A DNA stretch of 64,000 bases, from the NCBI GenBank assembly GCA_022826565.1, contig JAJDUP010000058.1, forward strand, positions 1 to 64,000. The letters are read 5' to 3'. Below are positions 33,673 to 43,469 of this stretch, piece by piece. The DNA comes from Gemmatimonadota bacterium (GTDB lineage: Bacteria; Gemmatimonadota; Gemmatimonadetes; Longimicrobiales; Gaopeijiaceae). The notes under the pieces were generated by a model. It was not told the origin of the DNA. It ran no database searches and saw nothing but the letters and a program-made list of their open reading frames with translations. Made by a program: the position numbers and the translations under genes. Position 1 is the stretch's first letter. The number at the start of each line of letters is the position of its first letter.

Positions 33673-35036
33673 TGGGCGGACCCGTCCTGATGGGCGGCCT
33701 GTCGCGGGGCCTCCCGTCCCTGTGCGCGCCAGGCCTTGCCGCCGCGCTGTTCCTCGGCGCTGCACCGCAGCTTGCCGCGCAGGATGCGGAGTGGAGCTGC
33801 CCCGACCCCGCATCTGTGATCGGCGGCATCGAGGGCACCCTCGCGCACGTCCGCTACCTCGCCGACGACCGGCTGGAGGGCCGTGCCGTCGCGACCCGCG
33901 GCGAGCGGTGCGCCGGCGACTACATCGCCGCCCGGTTCGAGTCGCTCGGCCTGCAACCGGGCGGGGAGGACGGCACGTGGTTCCAGAGCTGGACCGTCGC
34001 CAGCGACACCCCCCACGGCGGCGCGGTGCACGGCGAAGCGCGCAACGTCATCGCCGTCCTCCCGGGCTCCGACCCCCACGGCGCGCAGTCGCTGGTAATC
34101 GGCGCGCACTACGACCACCTGGGGTTCGGCGGCTTCGGGTCGCTCTCGCCCGACCAGACGGGGGAGGTGCACAACGGCGCCGACGACAACGCATCGGGCA
34201 CGGCCGTGCTGATCGAGGCCGCCCGCGCGCTCGCGTCCGGCCCGCCACTGGCGCAGGACATCGTCTTCATCGCATTCACCGGCGAGGAGCGCGGCCTGTG
34301 GGGATCCGCCCACTTCGCGTCCTCGCCGCTGCTCAACGTCGACGCCACGGTCGCCATGCTCAACCTCGACATGGTGGGCCGCGTCCGCGACGGCGTGCTG
34401 GCCGTGCTGGGAACCGGCACCGCCGAGGAGTGGGAGGCCACCCTCGAGCGCGCAAACGCCCGCATCGACGCGCCCCTCGACCTCCGCTTCAACAGGGACG
34501 GATTCGGCGCCTCCGACCACACCTCGTTCTATGCGCGGGGGATCCCGGTCCTGCATTTCTTCTCCAACACGCACCCCGATTACCACCGCGTCGAGGACGA
34601 CTGGGAGCTGGTCAACGCCGAAGGGATGGACCAGGTCACCGCACTCGTCACGGCGGTGGTGCGCGATGTCGTTCCGGCTTCGGGCCTCGCCTCGCTGACC
34701 CCGGTGGAGGGTGCGGGGAATCCGCACGGTGTCCAAGCGGGTGACGCCAGCAGCATGCGCAGCGGCTTCCGGGTGCGGCTCGGGACCATCCCGGACTATT
34801 CGCGCGAGTCCGGCGGCATGGCGATCACCGCGGTGCGCGCCGGAAGCCCGGCGGCCGAGGTTGGCATGCGGGGCGGGGACATCATCGTCGGATTCGGCCC
34901 GCACGAGGTGGATGACGTCTACGACTACATGGCGGCGCTGGGGGAGTTCGACCCGGGCGACGAGGTCGAAATCGTGGTGCTTCGGGACGGCGAGCGGATG
35001 TCGTTCAAGGTTGTGCTGGCAGCCGGCGGAGGCTGA
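33672..35036 (+). CDS. secreted M28-family aminopeptidase with C-terminal PDZ domain
   Basis: 454 residues. The signal peptide ends near PQLAAQ. M28 zinc ligands are visible in order: GAHYDHLGFG, NGADDNASGTA, TGEERGLWGS, LNLDMVG and ASDHTSFYARG. Residues about 355-454 are a PDZ domain (GMAITAVRAGSPAAEVGMRGGDIIVGFGPHEVDD). Such enzymes release N-terminal amino acids from peptides in the periplasm or outside. With the S46 dipeptidyl-peptidase and the MA-like protein it suggests a peptide-scavenging lifestyle. Confidence 0.92.
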   Translation: MGGPVLMGGLSRGLPSLCAPGLAAALFLGAAPQLAAQDAEWSCPDPASVIGGIEGTLAHVRYLADDRLEGRAVATRGERCAGDYIAARFESLGLQPGGEDGTWFQSWTVASDTPHGGAVHGEARNVIAVLPGSDPHGAQSLVIGAHYDHLGFGGFGSLSPDQTGEVHNGADDNASGTAVLIEAARALASGPPLAQDIVFIAFTGEERGLWGSAHFASSPLLNVDATVAMLNLDMVGRVRDGVLAVLGTGTAEEWEATLERANARIDAPLDLRFNRDGFGASDHTSFYARGIPVLHFFSNTHPDYHRVEDDWELVNAEGMDQVTALVTAVVRDVVPASGLASLTPVEGAGNPHGVQAGDASSMRSGFRVRLGTIPDYSRESGGMAITAVRAGSPAAEVGMRGGDIIVGFGPHEVDDVYDYMAALGEFDPGDEVEIVVLRDGERMSFKVVLAAGGG

Positions 35037-35051
35037 GGGGGCAGTCCAGGG

Positions 35052-35133
35052 CTGCGGACCACGTCATCGGGCCGGGTCGTGTCCGGTCCGCAGGCTCCGG
35101 TTTCGAGGACAGGAATCGGTCGGAAATCGACCG
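35052..35133 (+). terminator. two hairpins after the M28 gene
   Basis: CTGCGGACC (35052-35060) pairs with GGTCCGCAG (35085-35093), and CGGTCG (35117-35122) with CGACCG (35128-35133) around GAAAT. They lie in the 221-base gap before the duplicated module and may separate the two transcription units. The remainder of the gap (35134-35257) includes a TTAACTTAAA patch that may hold the module's promoter, but no convincing -35/-10 pair. Confidence 0.45.
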
Positions 35134-35257
35134 CCATCACCTGGACCTCGTACCCTTGCAAAGCACACCGGTCTCCAGCAATTTCCATGGTGTGAGTGTC
35201 TGTTAACTTAAAGCACGTGGGAGTTCAGATCCGCCCACTGAGACCGTATTGGCCGGC

Positions 35258-37717
35258 ATGACGAAACTCGTCCCAGCGCTCCTGCTCGCAGTGGCTGTCC
35301 CGTCGATCCTCGCTACGAGGAGCGATGCACCCACCGTTGCCGACCAGCGAGGGGGCGTTTTCGATGTGGGTGACTTCGTGGCGGCGGGCAGGGACGCCGC
35401 CAACGACGACCTCGTCCAGCAGTACTGCGTGCGCTGCCACAACGAGCGCCGACTGCTCGGCAACATGTCGCTCGAGGAGTTCGACGCCGCCAATCCGGTT
35501 GCCAACGCGCCGATTGCCGAGAGGATGATCCGCAAGCTCCGGGCCGGCATGATGCCGCCTCCAGGAGTCAGCCGCCCGCCGCAGGAAGAGATCACGGCCT
35601 TCGTCACCCGGCTCGAGCAGGACCTCGACGGGGCCGCCGCGCGCAACCCGAACCCGGGGAGCCGCACCTTCCAGCGCCTCAACCGCGCGGAATACGCCGC
35701 CGCGATCCACGATCTCCTCGGCATCGACATCGACGCGTCGGGCTACCTTCCGAACGAGACCGTCAGCGCGGGCTTCGACAACATCGCCGACGTGCAGAAC
35801 CTGTCGGCGACGCTGCTGGAATCGTACCTGACCGCGGCGAGCGAGGTGAGCCGCCTGGCGCTGGGCGACGCGAATGCGACCCCGTCCGAGGCCACTTACG
35901 AGGTGTCGCGGTACGCAGAGCAGCGCGAGCACGTTCCCGGCGCGCCGTTCGGGACCCGCGGCGGGATTTCGGTCATCCACAACTTCGTGGCCGACGGGGA
36001 TTACTTCTTCCGGCTGGCCTTCCAGCACGAGTCGACCGGGAACTTCTTCGGCCAGACCGCGCCGTTCGACGAAGAGATCGAGGTGTCGATCGACGGCGTC
36101 CGCGTGGCGCTCATCCCGCTCGACCGGTGGATGCACCGCCAGGATCCGGGCGGCGTGGAGGTCGTCACCGAGCCGATTGCGGTGACCGCCGGGCCGCACC
36201 GGGTGTCGGCAGCCTTCATCAAGGTCACCGAGGGGCCTGTGGAGGATTTGACTTCGCCCCACGAGTGGTCGCTCGCGGACAAGAAGATCGGGTACTCCTA
36301 CGGGATCACCGGCGTGCCGCACCTTCGGGACATGACGATCGGCGGCCCGTACAACGTCACCGGGATCACGCGCACGCCGGCGTGGGAGCGTGTGATGACC
36401 TGCCGCCCGTCCAGTCCCGCCGATGAACCGGGCTGCGCGCGCCGGATCGTCGAGGGGCTCGCCACGCAGGCCTTCCGCCGCCCGGTCAGCGGCGCCGAGG
36501 TCGATGGGCTCATGGACCTTTACGAACAGGGCGCCGCCGAGGGCGGTTTCGACATCGGTGTGCGGACCGCCCTGCAGGGAATCCTCGCGAGCCCCGATTT
36601 CGTCTTCCGCTTCGAAGAGACGGAGGCGGGCAGCGCGGCCCACGGCGGGATGCGCCCGATCAGCGATGTCGCGCTTGCCTCGCGCCTGTCCTTCTTCCTG
36701 TGGGGACGCCTCCCCGACCAGGAGCTGATCGACGTCGCCGCGGGCGGCGGCCTGTCCGATCCCGGCATGCTCCAGGCCCAGGTCGAACGGATGCTCGCCG
36801 ACCCCCGCGCCGAGGCCCTGGGCACCCGCTTCGGCGCGCAGTGGCTGCGCCTCCAGGACCTGGACAAGGTGCACCCCGACGCGCTCCGCTATCCGGATTT
36901 CTACGACCAGCTGGCGCGCGACATGCGCAGGGAAACCGTTGCCTTCTTCAACGGCCTCGTGCGCGACGACGGAACCCTCTGGGATCTGCTCACCGCCGAC
37001 TACTCGTACATGAACGAGCGGCTGGCCAGGCACTACGGCATCCCCGGGGTCACCGGCGAGCACTTCCGCCGGGTGCAGTACACGGAAGAGGCCAGGCGCG
37101 GAATTCTCGGCCACGGCAGCATCCTCACCCTCACTTCTCACGCCAACCGCACTTCGCCCGTGCTGAGGGGGAAGTGGGTGATGGAAGTGTTGATGGGAAC
37201 GCCCCCGCCTCCGCCGCCACCCGACATTCCGGAGCTCGAGGCGACCGCCGAAGCGACGGACGGCCGCTTTCTCACGGTGCGCGAGCGACTCGAACAGCAC
37301 GCCGCGAATCCGACCTGCAACTCCTGCCACCGCTTCATCGACCCCATCGGGATCGCGCTCGAGAACTTCGATGTCACGGGGACGTGGCGGGTGCGCGACA
37401 CCGGAACGCCGGTCGAGACGCTGGGCGAACTCTACGACGGGACGCCGCTGGAGGGACCCGGCGACCTGCGGGAGGCCCTGCTCAGGCGCCCGGAAACGCT
37501 GTCCAGGAACTTTACCCGGAATCTGATGGCCTACGCCCTCGGGCGGAGGATCGAGTACTACGACATGCCGGCCGTGCGCAGCGTTGCGAAGGCGGCCGGA
37601 GAGGACGGCTACCGCCTGGCGGCGTTCGTCAGGGAGGTGGTGCGGAGCGATCCGTTCCGGATGACGAAGGCCGACGTGGTGGTGGAACAACCCGCTGAAC
37701 GCGAGGGGTCCCGCTGA
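35258..37717 (+). CDS. PSCyt-type multidomain cytochrome (DUF1587/1595/1592/1588/1585), copy 1
   Basis: 819 residues from the ATG at 35258 with a Sec signal (LVPALLLAVAVPSILA). A c-type heme site CVRCH (57-61) sits in a planctomycete-type cytochrome domain. NRAEYAAAIHDLLGIDID follows (DUF1587), then a jelly-roll-like segment (about 210-360), DUF1595/1592 (SRLSFFLWGRLPDQEL), DUF1588 (GILGHGSILTLTSHANRTSPV, with seven prolines at 649-655) and DUF1585 with a second heme-type motif CNSCH (687-691). Known only as a conserved architecture; a periplasmic electron-transfer/hydrolytic role is inference. First gene of a six-gene, twice-repeated module. Confidence 0.88.
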   Translation: MTKLVPALLLAVAVPSILATRSDAPTVADQRGGVFDVGDFVAAGRDAANDDLVQQYCVRCHNERRLLGNMSLEEFDAANPVANAPIAERMIRKLRAGMMPPPGVSRPPQEEITAFVTRLEQDLDGAAARNPNPGSRTFQRLNRAEYAAAIHDLLGIDIDASGYLPNETVSAGFDNIADVQNLSATLLESYLTAASEVSRLALGDANATPSEATYEVSRYAEQREHVPGAPFGTRGGISVIHNFVADGDYFFRLAFQHESTGNFFGQTAPFDEEIEVSIDGVRVALIPLDRWMHRQDPGGVEVVTEPIAVTAGPHRVSAAFIKVTEGPVEDLTSPHEWSLADKKIGYSYGITGVPHLRDMTIGGPYNVTGITRTPAWERVMTCRPSSPADEPGCARRIVEGLATQAFRRPVSGAEVDGLMDLYEQGAAEGGFDIGVRTALQGILASPDFVFRFEETEAGSAAHGGMRPISDVALASRLSFFLWGRLPDQELIDVAAGGGLSDPGMLQAQVERMLADPRAEALGTRFGAQWLRLQDLDKVHPDALRYPDFYDQLARDMRRETVAFFNGLVRDDGTLWDLLTADYSYMNERLARHYGIPGVTGEHFRRVQYTEEARRGILGHGSILTLTSHANRTSPVLRGKWVMEVLMGTPPPPPPPDIPELEATAEATDGRFLTVRERLEQHAANPTCNSCHRFIDPIGIALENFDVTGTWRVRDTGTPVETLGELYDGTPLEGPGDLREALLRRPETLSRNFTRNLMAYALGRRIEYYDMPAVRSVAKAAGEDGYRLAAFVREVVRSDPFRMTKADVVVEQPAEREGSR

Positions 37718-37743
37718 GGGCCAACCTGAGGAGACAAAGTCAT

Positions 37744-39126
37744 ATGCAATACCTGACGGGTGCAACGATTCCCCGCAGGACCTTTCTGAAGGGTGTCGGC
37801 GCCTCCATTTCGCTTCCGTTCCTCGACGCCATGGTGCCGGCGGGGCGGGGCTTGAGCGCGGCGGCCGAGGGTCCGACCCGGCTGGTCGCCATCGAAATGG
37901 TGCACGGCGCGGCGGGCAGCAACGCCTGGGGCAGGACGCAGAACTACTGGTCGCCGGCCGCGGCCGGGCGCGAATTCGATCTGTCGCCAAGCGCGCTGAG
38001 CCCGCTGGAGTCCTTCCGGGACTATCTGACGATCGTGAGCGACACCGACATCGAGCCCGCCGAGGCTACGAAGCCGAAGGAGATCGGTGGCGACCACTTC
38101 CGTTCCAGCGCGACCTTCCTCACCCAGTCGCATCCGCGCCAGACAGAGGGGTCCGACATCTTCGTCGGGGAGTCGCTCGACCAGATGTTCGCCAAGCGCT
38201 TCGGGCAGGACACGCCGATTCCGTCGATGCAGCTCTGCATTGAGAACGTGGACCAGTCGGGCGGGTGCGCGTACGGCTACGCGTGCGTTTATACCGACAC
38301 GATCAGCTGGGCTTCGCCGACCGATCCGCTGCCGATGGTGCGGGATCCGCGCGTGGCCTTCGACCAGCTCTTCGGCGCTGGCGGGAGCCCCGAGGAGCGG
38401 GCGGCGCGCCGTCGCGTGAACAAGAGCATTCTGGACTTCATCACCGGGCGGGTGTCGCAGTTGAAGCGACAGCTCGGGCCGGCCGACATGATTCGCCTGG
38501 ACCGCTACCTCGAGCACGTGCGGGAACTGGAGCGGCGGATCGAGCAGGTGGAGTTGCAGAACGCCAGCGGCGAGGGCCGCGAACTGCCCGAGGCGCCGGC
38601 CGGGGTGCCCGACTCTTTCCGCGAGCATGTCCAGCTGATGTTCGACCTCCAGGCGCTGGCCTTCGCGTCCGACGTGACGCGGGTGTTCTCGTTCAAGATG
38701 GGGCGCGACTCGTCGGCCCGCGTCTTCCCGGAGAGCGGGGTCGAGAAGCCGTTCCACCCGGCGTCGCACCACGGCGGCAACGAGAACAACATTACCGACT
38801 TCGCGCAGATCAACCGGTATCACGTGGGGATGCTGCCGTACTTCCTGGAGAAGCTCGAGAGCACCATGGAGGGTGACGCGCACCTGCTCGACCGGACGAT
38901 GATCATCTACGGCTCTCCCATGGGGGACCCGAACATCCACAACCACAAGCGCTGCCCGCTCTTCGTGGTCGGGGGGGCGAACGGCGGGCTTGAGGGCAAC
39001 CTGCACCTGCGGGCGGCCCCGGGCACGCCGATGGCGAACGTCATGCTGAGCCTGGCCCACAAGCTCGGGCTCGACGACATGAAGCAGTTCGGGAACAGCA
39101 CCTCCGACTTTTCCCTGACGGTGTAG
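37744..39126 (+). CDS. DUF1552 family protein with Tat-type leader, copy 1
   Basis: 460 residues. The N-terminus PRRTFLKGVGASISLPFLDAM (residues about 10-30) is a twin-arginine leader, implying export of a folded protein. The body is DUF1552, thought to be distantly related to the DUF1501/alkaline-phosphatase-like fold: EMVHGAAGSNAWG, KPKEIGGDHFRSSATFLTQ, GSPMGDPNIHNHKRCPLFVVG. Cysteines C165, C175 and C181 (QLCIENVD, GGCAYGYAC) are kept in copy 2. GAGGAGACAA precedes the ATG. Activity unknown. DUF1592 and DUF1552 genes are repeatedly paired in Planctomycetota-like genomes, as DUF1553/DUF1501 are. Confidence 0.88.
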   Translation: MQYLTGATIPRRTFLKGVGASISLPFLDAMVPAGRGLSAAAEGPTRLVAIEMVHGAAGSNAWGRTQNYWSPAAAGREFDLSPSALSPLESFRDYLTIVSDTDIEPAEATKPKEIGGDHFRSSATFLTQSHPRQTEGSDIFVGESLDQMFAKRFGQDTPIPSMQLCIENVDQSGGCAYGYACVYTDTISWASPTDPLPMVRDPRVAFDQLFGAGGSPEERAARRRVNKSILDFITGRVSQLKRQLGPADMIRLDRYLEHVRELERRIEQVELQNASGEGRELPEAPAGVPDSFREHVQLMFDLQALAFASDVTRVFSFKMGRDSSARVFPESGVEKPFHPASHHGGNENNITDFAQINRYHVGMLPYFLEKLESTMEGDAHLLDRTMIIYGSPMGDPNIHNHKRCPLFVVGGANGGLEGNLHLRAAPGTPMANVMLSLAHKLGLDDMKQFGNSTSDFSLTV

Positions 39127-39143
39127 CGGCGAAAGGCGCGCCG

Positions 39144-40949
39144 ATGAGAGCGAGGCGAGGGACGCGTGGAACGGCGGTCCGCGGGCGTGCCCTGCGCATG
39201 AACGGGTGGGTTTCCGCGCTGCTGCTGGCCGCGTTGCTCCCGGTGTGGGGGGGCACGGACAGTCCGGTGGCCGACGCGGCGATGCGTGGCGACGTGGCGG
39301 CGGTTCGCACGCTGATTGCCGACGGCGCGGACGTCGACGCGGCCCAGGGCGACGGCATGACCGCGCTGCACTGGGCGGCGAGCAATCGGGATCCGGGTCT
39401 GGCCGGCGTGTTGCTGGCCGCGGGTGCCGATGTGGGCGCGGGAACCCGGATCGGGCACTACACGCCGTTGCATGTCGCGGCGCAGGCCGGGGCGGGAGAG
39501 GTCGTGGAGATCCTGCTCGGCGCGGGGGCCGACCCCGAAATGCCCCTCACCGCGGGCGGCGGCGCGCGTCCTCTTCACCTCGCGGGTGCCTCGGGCGACG
39601 CGCGGTCCGTCGCGGCACTGGTGGCTGCGGGAGCGGATGTCGACGCGACCGAGGAGTCGTGGGGGCAGACCGCGTTGATCTTTGCCGCGTCGAAGGGCAG
39701 GACCGCGGTCGTGCGGACGTTGCTGGAGGCGGGTGCCGATCCGGCCGTCCACACCAGCGTCATGGATGTCACCTCGCGCGCCGTGTACGATCGGATCGAA
39801 CGCTCCGAACGCAACAGGCGGATCCGGGAGGGACAGCGGTGGGGACCCGAGATCGCCGCCGAGGTGCGCCTGGCGCATGAGGAGGAGAGCCGCCGCCGCA
39901 TGCTCGCCGAGGCAGCGTCGGCGGAGGAGGCCGAGACCCGCATGATCGAGGAGCCGGAGCCGCTTTCCTACGGCGAACTGGTCGGTGGGCACGGCGGCCT
40001 CACAGCGCTGCTGCACGCGGCCCGCGAAGGTCACGCCGAGACTGCGCTGGCGCTCATCGAGGGCGGTGCCGACATCAATCAGGTCAGTGCGGGCGACGGT
40101 ACCGGTCCAATGCTGATGGCCACGATCAACGGCCACTACGACCTCGCCATGCGCTTCCTCGAACTCGGCGCCGATCCCACCATCGCCAGCCACGCGGGCG
40201 TCACACCCCTGTTCGCGGCGATCAACACGCACTGGGCGCCCAAGTCACGCTACCCCCAGCAGCACATCTACATGCAGCAGGACCATACGTACCTCGAGGT
40301 CATGCGGAAGCTGCTCGAAGCCGGTGCAGACCCCAACGTGCGTCTCGCCAAGCACCTCTGGTTCATGTCGTACAATTTCGACCTGTTGCAGATCGACGCG
40401 AAGGGCGCGACACCGTTCTGGCGGGCGGCCTACGCGCTGGACGTGGAAGCGATGAAGCTGCTGGTCGCGCATGGCGCCGACCCCTCCATCCCGACCGAGA
40501 ATGTCCCGTCACGCCGCTACGGCAGGCGAGGGGACGAAACCGATCATTCGGGGCTGCCCCCGGTGCCGGTCGGCGGGCCCGCGGTCTATCCCATTCACGC
40601 GGCGGCCGGGGTGGGTTACGGCCAGGGATTCGCCGGCAATGCGCACCGCCACGTGCCCGATGCCTGGATTCCGGCCGTGCGCTATCTGGTCGAGGAGCTG
40701 GACGCGGACGTGAACGCCCGCGACAAGGACGGTTACAGCCCCGTGCATCATGCGGCGGCCCGGGGCGACAACGAACTGATCCTGTATCTGGTGGAACAGG
40801 GGGCCGACGTCACGCTGGTCAGCAGGCAGGGGCAGACGACGGTCGACATGGCCAACGGGCCCGTGCAGCGGATTCAGCCATTTCCCGAGACCATCGCGCT
40901 GCTCGAGAGTCTCGGTGCGGTGAACAATCACAACTGCGTTTCCTGTTGA
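39144..40949 (+). CDS. exported ankyrin-repeat protein, copy 1
   Basis: 601 residues from 39144; an ATG at 39198 (MNGWVSALLLAALLPVWG) gives a simpler signal peptide. Ankyrin repeats run from SPVADAAMRGDVAAVRTLIADGADVD to about residue 200. A charged helical linker follows (RIERSERNRRIREGQRWG, about 213-260), then a second ankyrin block. Around residues 480-500 is a Gly-rich insert, VGYGQGFAGNAHRHVPDAW. The end is NNHNCVSC, an H-x-C-x-x-C tail also present in copy 2. Predicted periplasmic, unlike most ankyrin proteins. It is likely a scaffold for the cytochrome and DUF1552 partners encoded with it (inference). Confidence 0.88.
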   Translation: MRARRGTRGTAVRGRALRMNGWVSALLLAALLPVWGGTDSPVADAAMRGDVAAVRTLIADGADVDAAQGDGMTALHWAASNRDPGLAGVLLAAGADVGAGTRIGHYTPLHVAAQAGAGEVVEILLGAGADPEMPLTAGGGARPLHLAGASGDARSVAALVAAGADVDATEESWGQTALIFAASKGRTAVVRTLLEAGADPAVHTSVMDVTSRAVYDRIERSERNRRIREGQRWGPEIAAEVRLAHEEESRRRMLAEAASAEEAETRMIEEPEPLSYGELVGGHGGLTALLHAAREGHAETALALIEGGADINQVSAGDGTGPMLMATINGHYDLAMRFLELGADPTIASHAGVTPLFAAINTHWAPKSRYPQQHIYMQQDHTYLEVMRKLLEAGADPNVRLAKHLWFMSYNFDLLQIDAKGATPFWRAAYALDVEAMKLLVAHGADPSIPTENVPSRRYGRRGDETDHSGLPPVPVGGPAVYPIHAAAGVGYGQGFAGNAHRHVPDAWIPAVRYLVEELDADVNARDKDGYSPVHHAAARGDNELILYLVEQGADVTLVSRQGQTTVDMANGPVQRIQPFPETIALLESLGAVNNHNCVSC

Positions 40950-40956
40950 GACGGCG

Positions 40957-43464
40957 ATGCTGAAGTACGCGGCTCCCGTGACGGCGGCCAGCGCTGTCGC
41001 CGTCGGTATCGGGTTGTCGCTTGGCCCTGGGCCCTCAGTCGGGGTCTCGCGCGAGTCGGCTGATCTGCTGCGCGCGCCGTCGGACCACGCACTCGCTGCT
41101 CTCGCCGATGGCGGATCCCCCACCGACAACGAGGTCATCCAGCAATACTGCGTGCGCTGCCACAACCAGCGGCGCCTGCTCGGCAACATGTCGCTGGAGG
41201 AGTTCGACGCGACCGAAGCACCGGCGAACGGCGAGCTGGCCGAGAAGATGATCCGCAAGCTGCGCGCCGGGCTGATGCCCCCGCCCGGCACAAGCCGGCC
41301 CGACGAAGAAACCCTGGGCGGTCTGGTCGAGTCGCTCGAAGGGCAAATGGACCGCGCCGCTGCTGCGAACCCCAACCCGGGGCACCGCACCTTCCAGCGC
41401 CTCAATCGGGCCGAATACCAGGCTTCGATCCGCGACCTGCTCGACCTGGAAATCGACCCGGGCGCGTTCCTCCCACTCGATACCAAGAGCGCCAACTTCG
41501 ACAACATCGCCGACGCGCAGCTCCTCTCCGCCACCCTGACCGACGGCTACCTGAGGGCCGCGGCCGAGATCAGCCGTCTCTCGATCGGCGACCCCCACGT
41601 CACGGCGAGCGAGTCGACCTATCGCGTTTCGCGCTGGGACTCGCAGGCGGAAAGGGTGGAAGGCGCGCCCTACGGCACACGCGGCGGCGTCTCCGTGCGG
41701 CACAACTTCCCCGCCGACGGCTACTACGGCTTCCGTGTGTCGTTCCACCACGAGACCACGGGCGCGCTCGTCGGCAACGGGCGCAACGCCCTCCACACCG
41801 AGGACGGCGAGCCGGAGCTGCTCGAGATTTCGATCGACGGTGAGCGGGCGGCGCTCCTCGAGGTCAACCGCTGGATGCACACTTCAGATCCAGACGGGGT
41901 GAACATTCGCTCCGAGCGCGTCTTCGTGCGGGCCGGACCGCGCCAGGTGTCGGCGGCGTTCATCCGGCGCTCGGAGGGGCCCCTGCAGGACCTGATTTCG
42001 CCGCACGACTGGTCGCTGGCGAGTACGAGCATCGCCGGGACCTACGGCTTCACGGTCCTGCCGCACCTGCGCGACCTGGCGATCGGCGGGCCGTACGACC
42101 CGCAGGGCGTCTCCGACACGCCTAGCCGCGCGGCGGTGTTCTCGTGCCGTCCCGCCGAGGGGGCCGCCGCGGCGGAGGCCCGCGATTGCGCGCAGGAGAT
42201 CGTCACCCGGCTGGCCACCCGCGCCTATCGCCGCCCGTTGACCGACGCCAACCTGGCAGGGCTGATGGGCCTGTACGACGCGGGCGCCGAGGCCGAGGGC
42301 TTCGAGGGCGGGGTGCGCACAGCGCTCGAGGGCATGCTGGCCAGCCCGCACTTCATATTCCGGATCGAGGAGCCGACCGCGGACGGAGCGGGGCAGGGCG
42401 CCTACAGGCTCAGCGACCACGACCTCGCCGCCCGGCTCTCCTTCTTCCTTTGGGGCACGGGGCCCGATGAGGCGCTCATGGCGGCGGCCCGCGATGGCCG
42501 GCTGTCGGATCCGGCGACGCTCGGCGACCAGGTGCACCGCATGCTGCGCGACTCCCGCTCCACGGCCCTTTCGACCCGGTTTGCGGGCCAGTGGCTGCGC
42601 CTGCAGGACCTCGAGAAGATCCAGCCCGACGTGCGCGTCCAGCCGGACTTCGACGAGCCGCTCAAGCGCGCGATGCTCGAGGAGACCGAGATCTTCTTCG
42701 ACAACCTGATCCGCGAAGACCGCTCGGTGATGGATCTCTACACCGCCGACTACACCTTCGTGAACGAGCGTCTGGCTCGCCACTACGGCATCCCCGACAT
42801 CGCCGGCGAGCGCTTCCGGCGCGTCAGCTACCTCGGCGAGGAGCGGCGCGGCCTGCTGGGTCACGGGAGCATCCTCACCCTCACCTCGCACGCCGGGCGC
42901 ACGTCGCCGGTACTGCGCGGCAAGTGGGTGATGGAGGTCCTCCTGGGCACACCGCCGCCTCCGCCCCCGCCCGACGTCCCGGAGCTGGAGGAGGAAGCGG
43001 TGGAGGACGGCCGTCTCCTGACGGTGCGCGAGCGGCTCGAGATGCACGCGGCCAACCCGACCTGCAACTCCTGCCACCGCATGATCGACCCGATCGGCCT
43101 CGCCCTCGAGAACTTCGACGTGTCGGGCGCGTGGCGAATCAAGGAGCAGGGCATGCCGGTCGACGCGGCCAGCGACTTTTACGACGGCACGCCGATCGCA
43201 TCTCCCTCCGATCTGCGCGCGGCCCTGCTGAAGCGGCCCGAGCCGCTGGTCCGCACCTTCACCGAGAACCTCATGGCGTATGCGCTGGGGCGCCGATTGG
43301 AGTATTATGACATGCCGGCCGTGCGCAGGATTTCGCGCATGGCCGCCGAAGAGGATTACCGCGTATCCGCATTCATCGTCGGGGTGGCGAGCAGCGACGC
43401 CTTCCTCATGAAGGCCGCGCCGGTCGTGGTCGACGAAGAACCGGTGAACGGAAACGGAGGCTGA
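40957..43464 (+). CDS. PSCyt-type multidomain cytochrome (DUF1587/1595/1592/1588/1585), copy 2
   Basis: 835 residues, starting 7 bases after the first ankyrin gene. Signal-anchor-like N-terminus (YAAPVTAASAVAVGIGLSLG). Heme motif CVRCH at 65-69, second motif CNSCH at 703-707, and the DUF1588 poly-proline stretch again has seven prolines (GTPPPPPPPDVPELE). Compared with copy 1 the beta-rich segment has a short insert (GNGRNALHTEDGEPEL). All key cysteines and histidines are kept, so it is likely functional rather than decaying. GGAGG at its end serves the next gene. Confidence 0.88.
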   Translation: MLKYAAPVTAASAVAVGIGLSLGPGPSVGVSRESADLLRAPSDHALAALADGGSPTDNEVIQQYCVRCHNQRRLLGNMSLEEFDATEAPANGELAEKMIRKLRAGLMPPPGTSRPDEETLGGLVESLEGQMDRAAAANPNPGHRTFQRLNRAEYQASIRDLLDLEIDPGAFLPLDTKSANFDNIADAQLLSATLTDGYLRAAAEISRLSIGDPHVTASESTYRVSRWDSQAERVEGAPYGTRGGVSVRHNFPADGYYGFRVSFHHETTGALVGNGRNALHTEDGEPELLEISIDGERAALLEVNRWMHTSDPDGVNIRSERVFVRAGPRQVSAAFIRRSEGPLQDLISPHDWSLASTSIAGTYGFTVLPHLRDLAIGGPYDPQGVSDTPSRAAVFSCRPAEGAAAAEARDCAQEIVTRLATRAYRRPLTDANLAGLMGLYDAGAEAEGFEGGVRTALEGMLASPHFIFRIEEPTADGAGQGAYRLSDHDLAARLSFFLWGTGPDEALMAAARDGRLSDPATLGDQVHRMLRDSRSTALSTRFAGQWLRLQDLEKIQPDVRVQPDFDEPLKRAMLEETEIFFDNLIREDRSVMDLYTADYTFVNERLARHYGIPDIAGERFRRVSYLGEERRGLLGHGSILTLTSHAGRTSPVLRGKWVMEVLLGTPPPPPPPDVPELEEEAVEDGRLLTVRERLEMHAANPTCNSCHRMIDPIGLALENFDVSGAWRIKEQGMPVDAASDFYDGTPIASPSDLRAALLKRPEPLVRTFTENLMAYALGRRLEYYDMPAVRRISRMAAEEDYRVSAFIVGVASSDAFLMKAAPVVVDEEPVNGNGG

Positions 43465-43469
43465 ACGCG

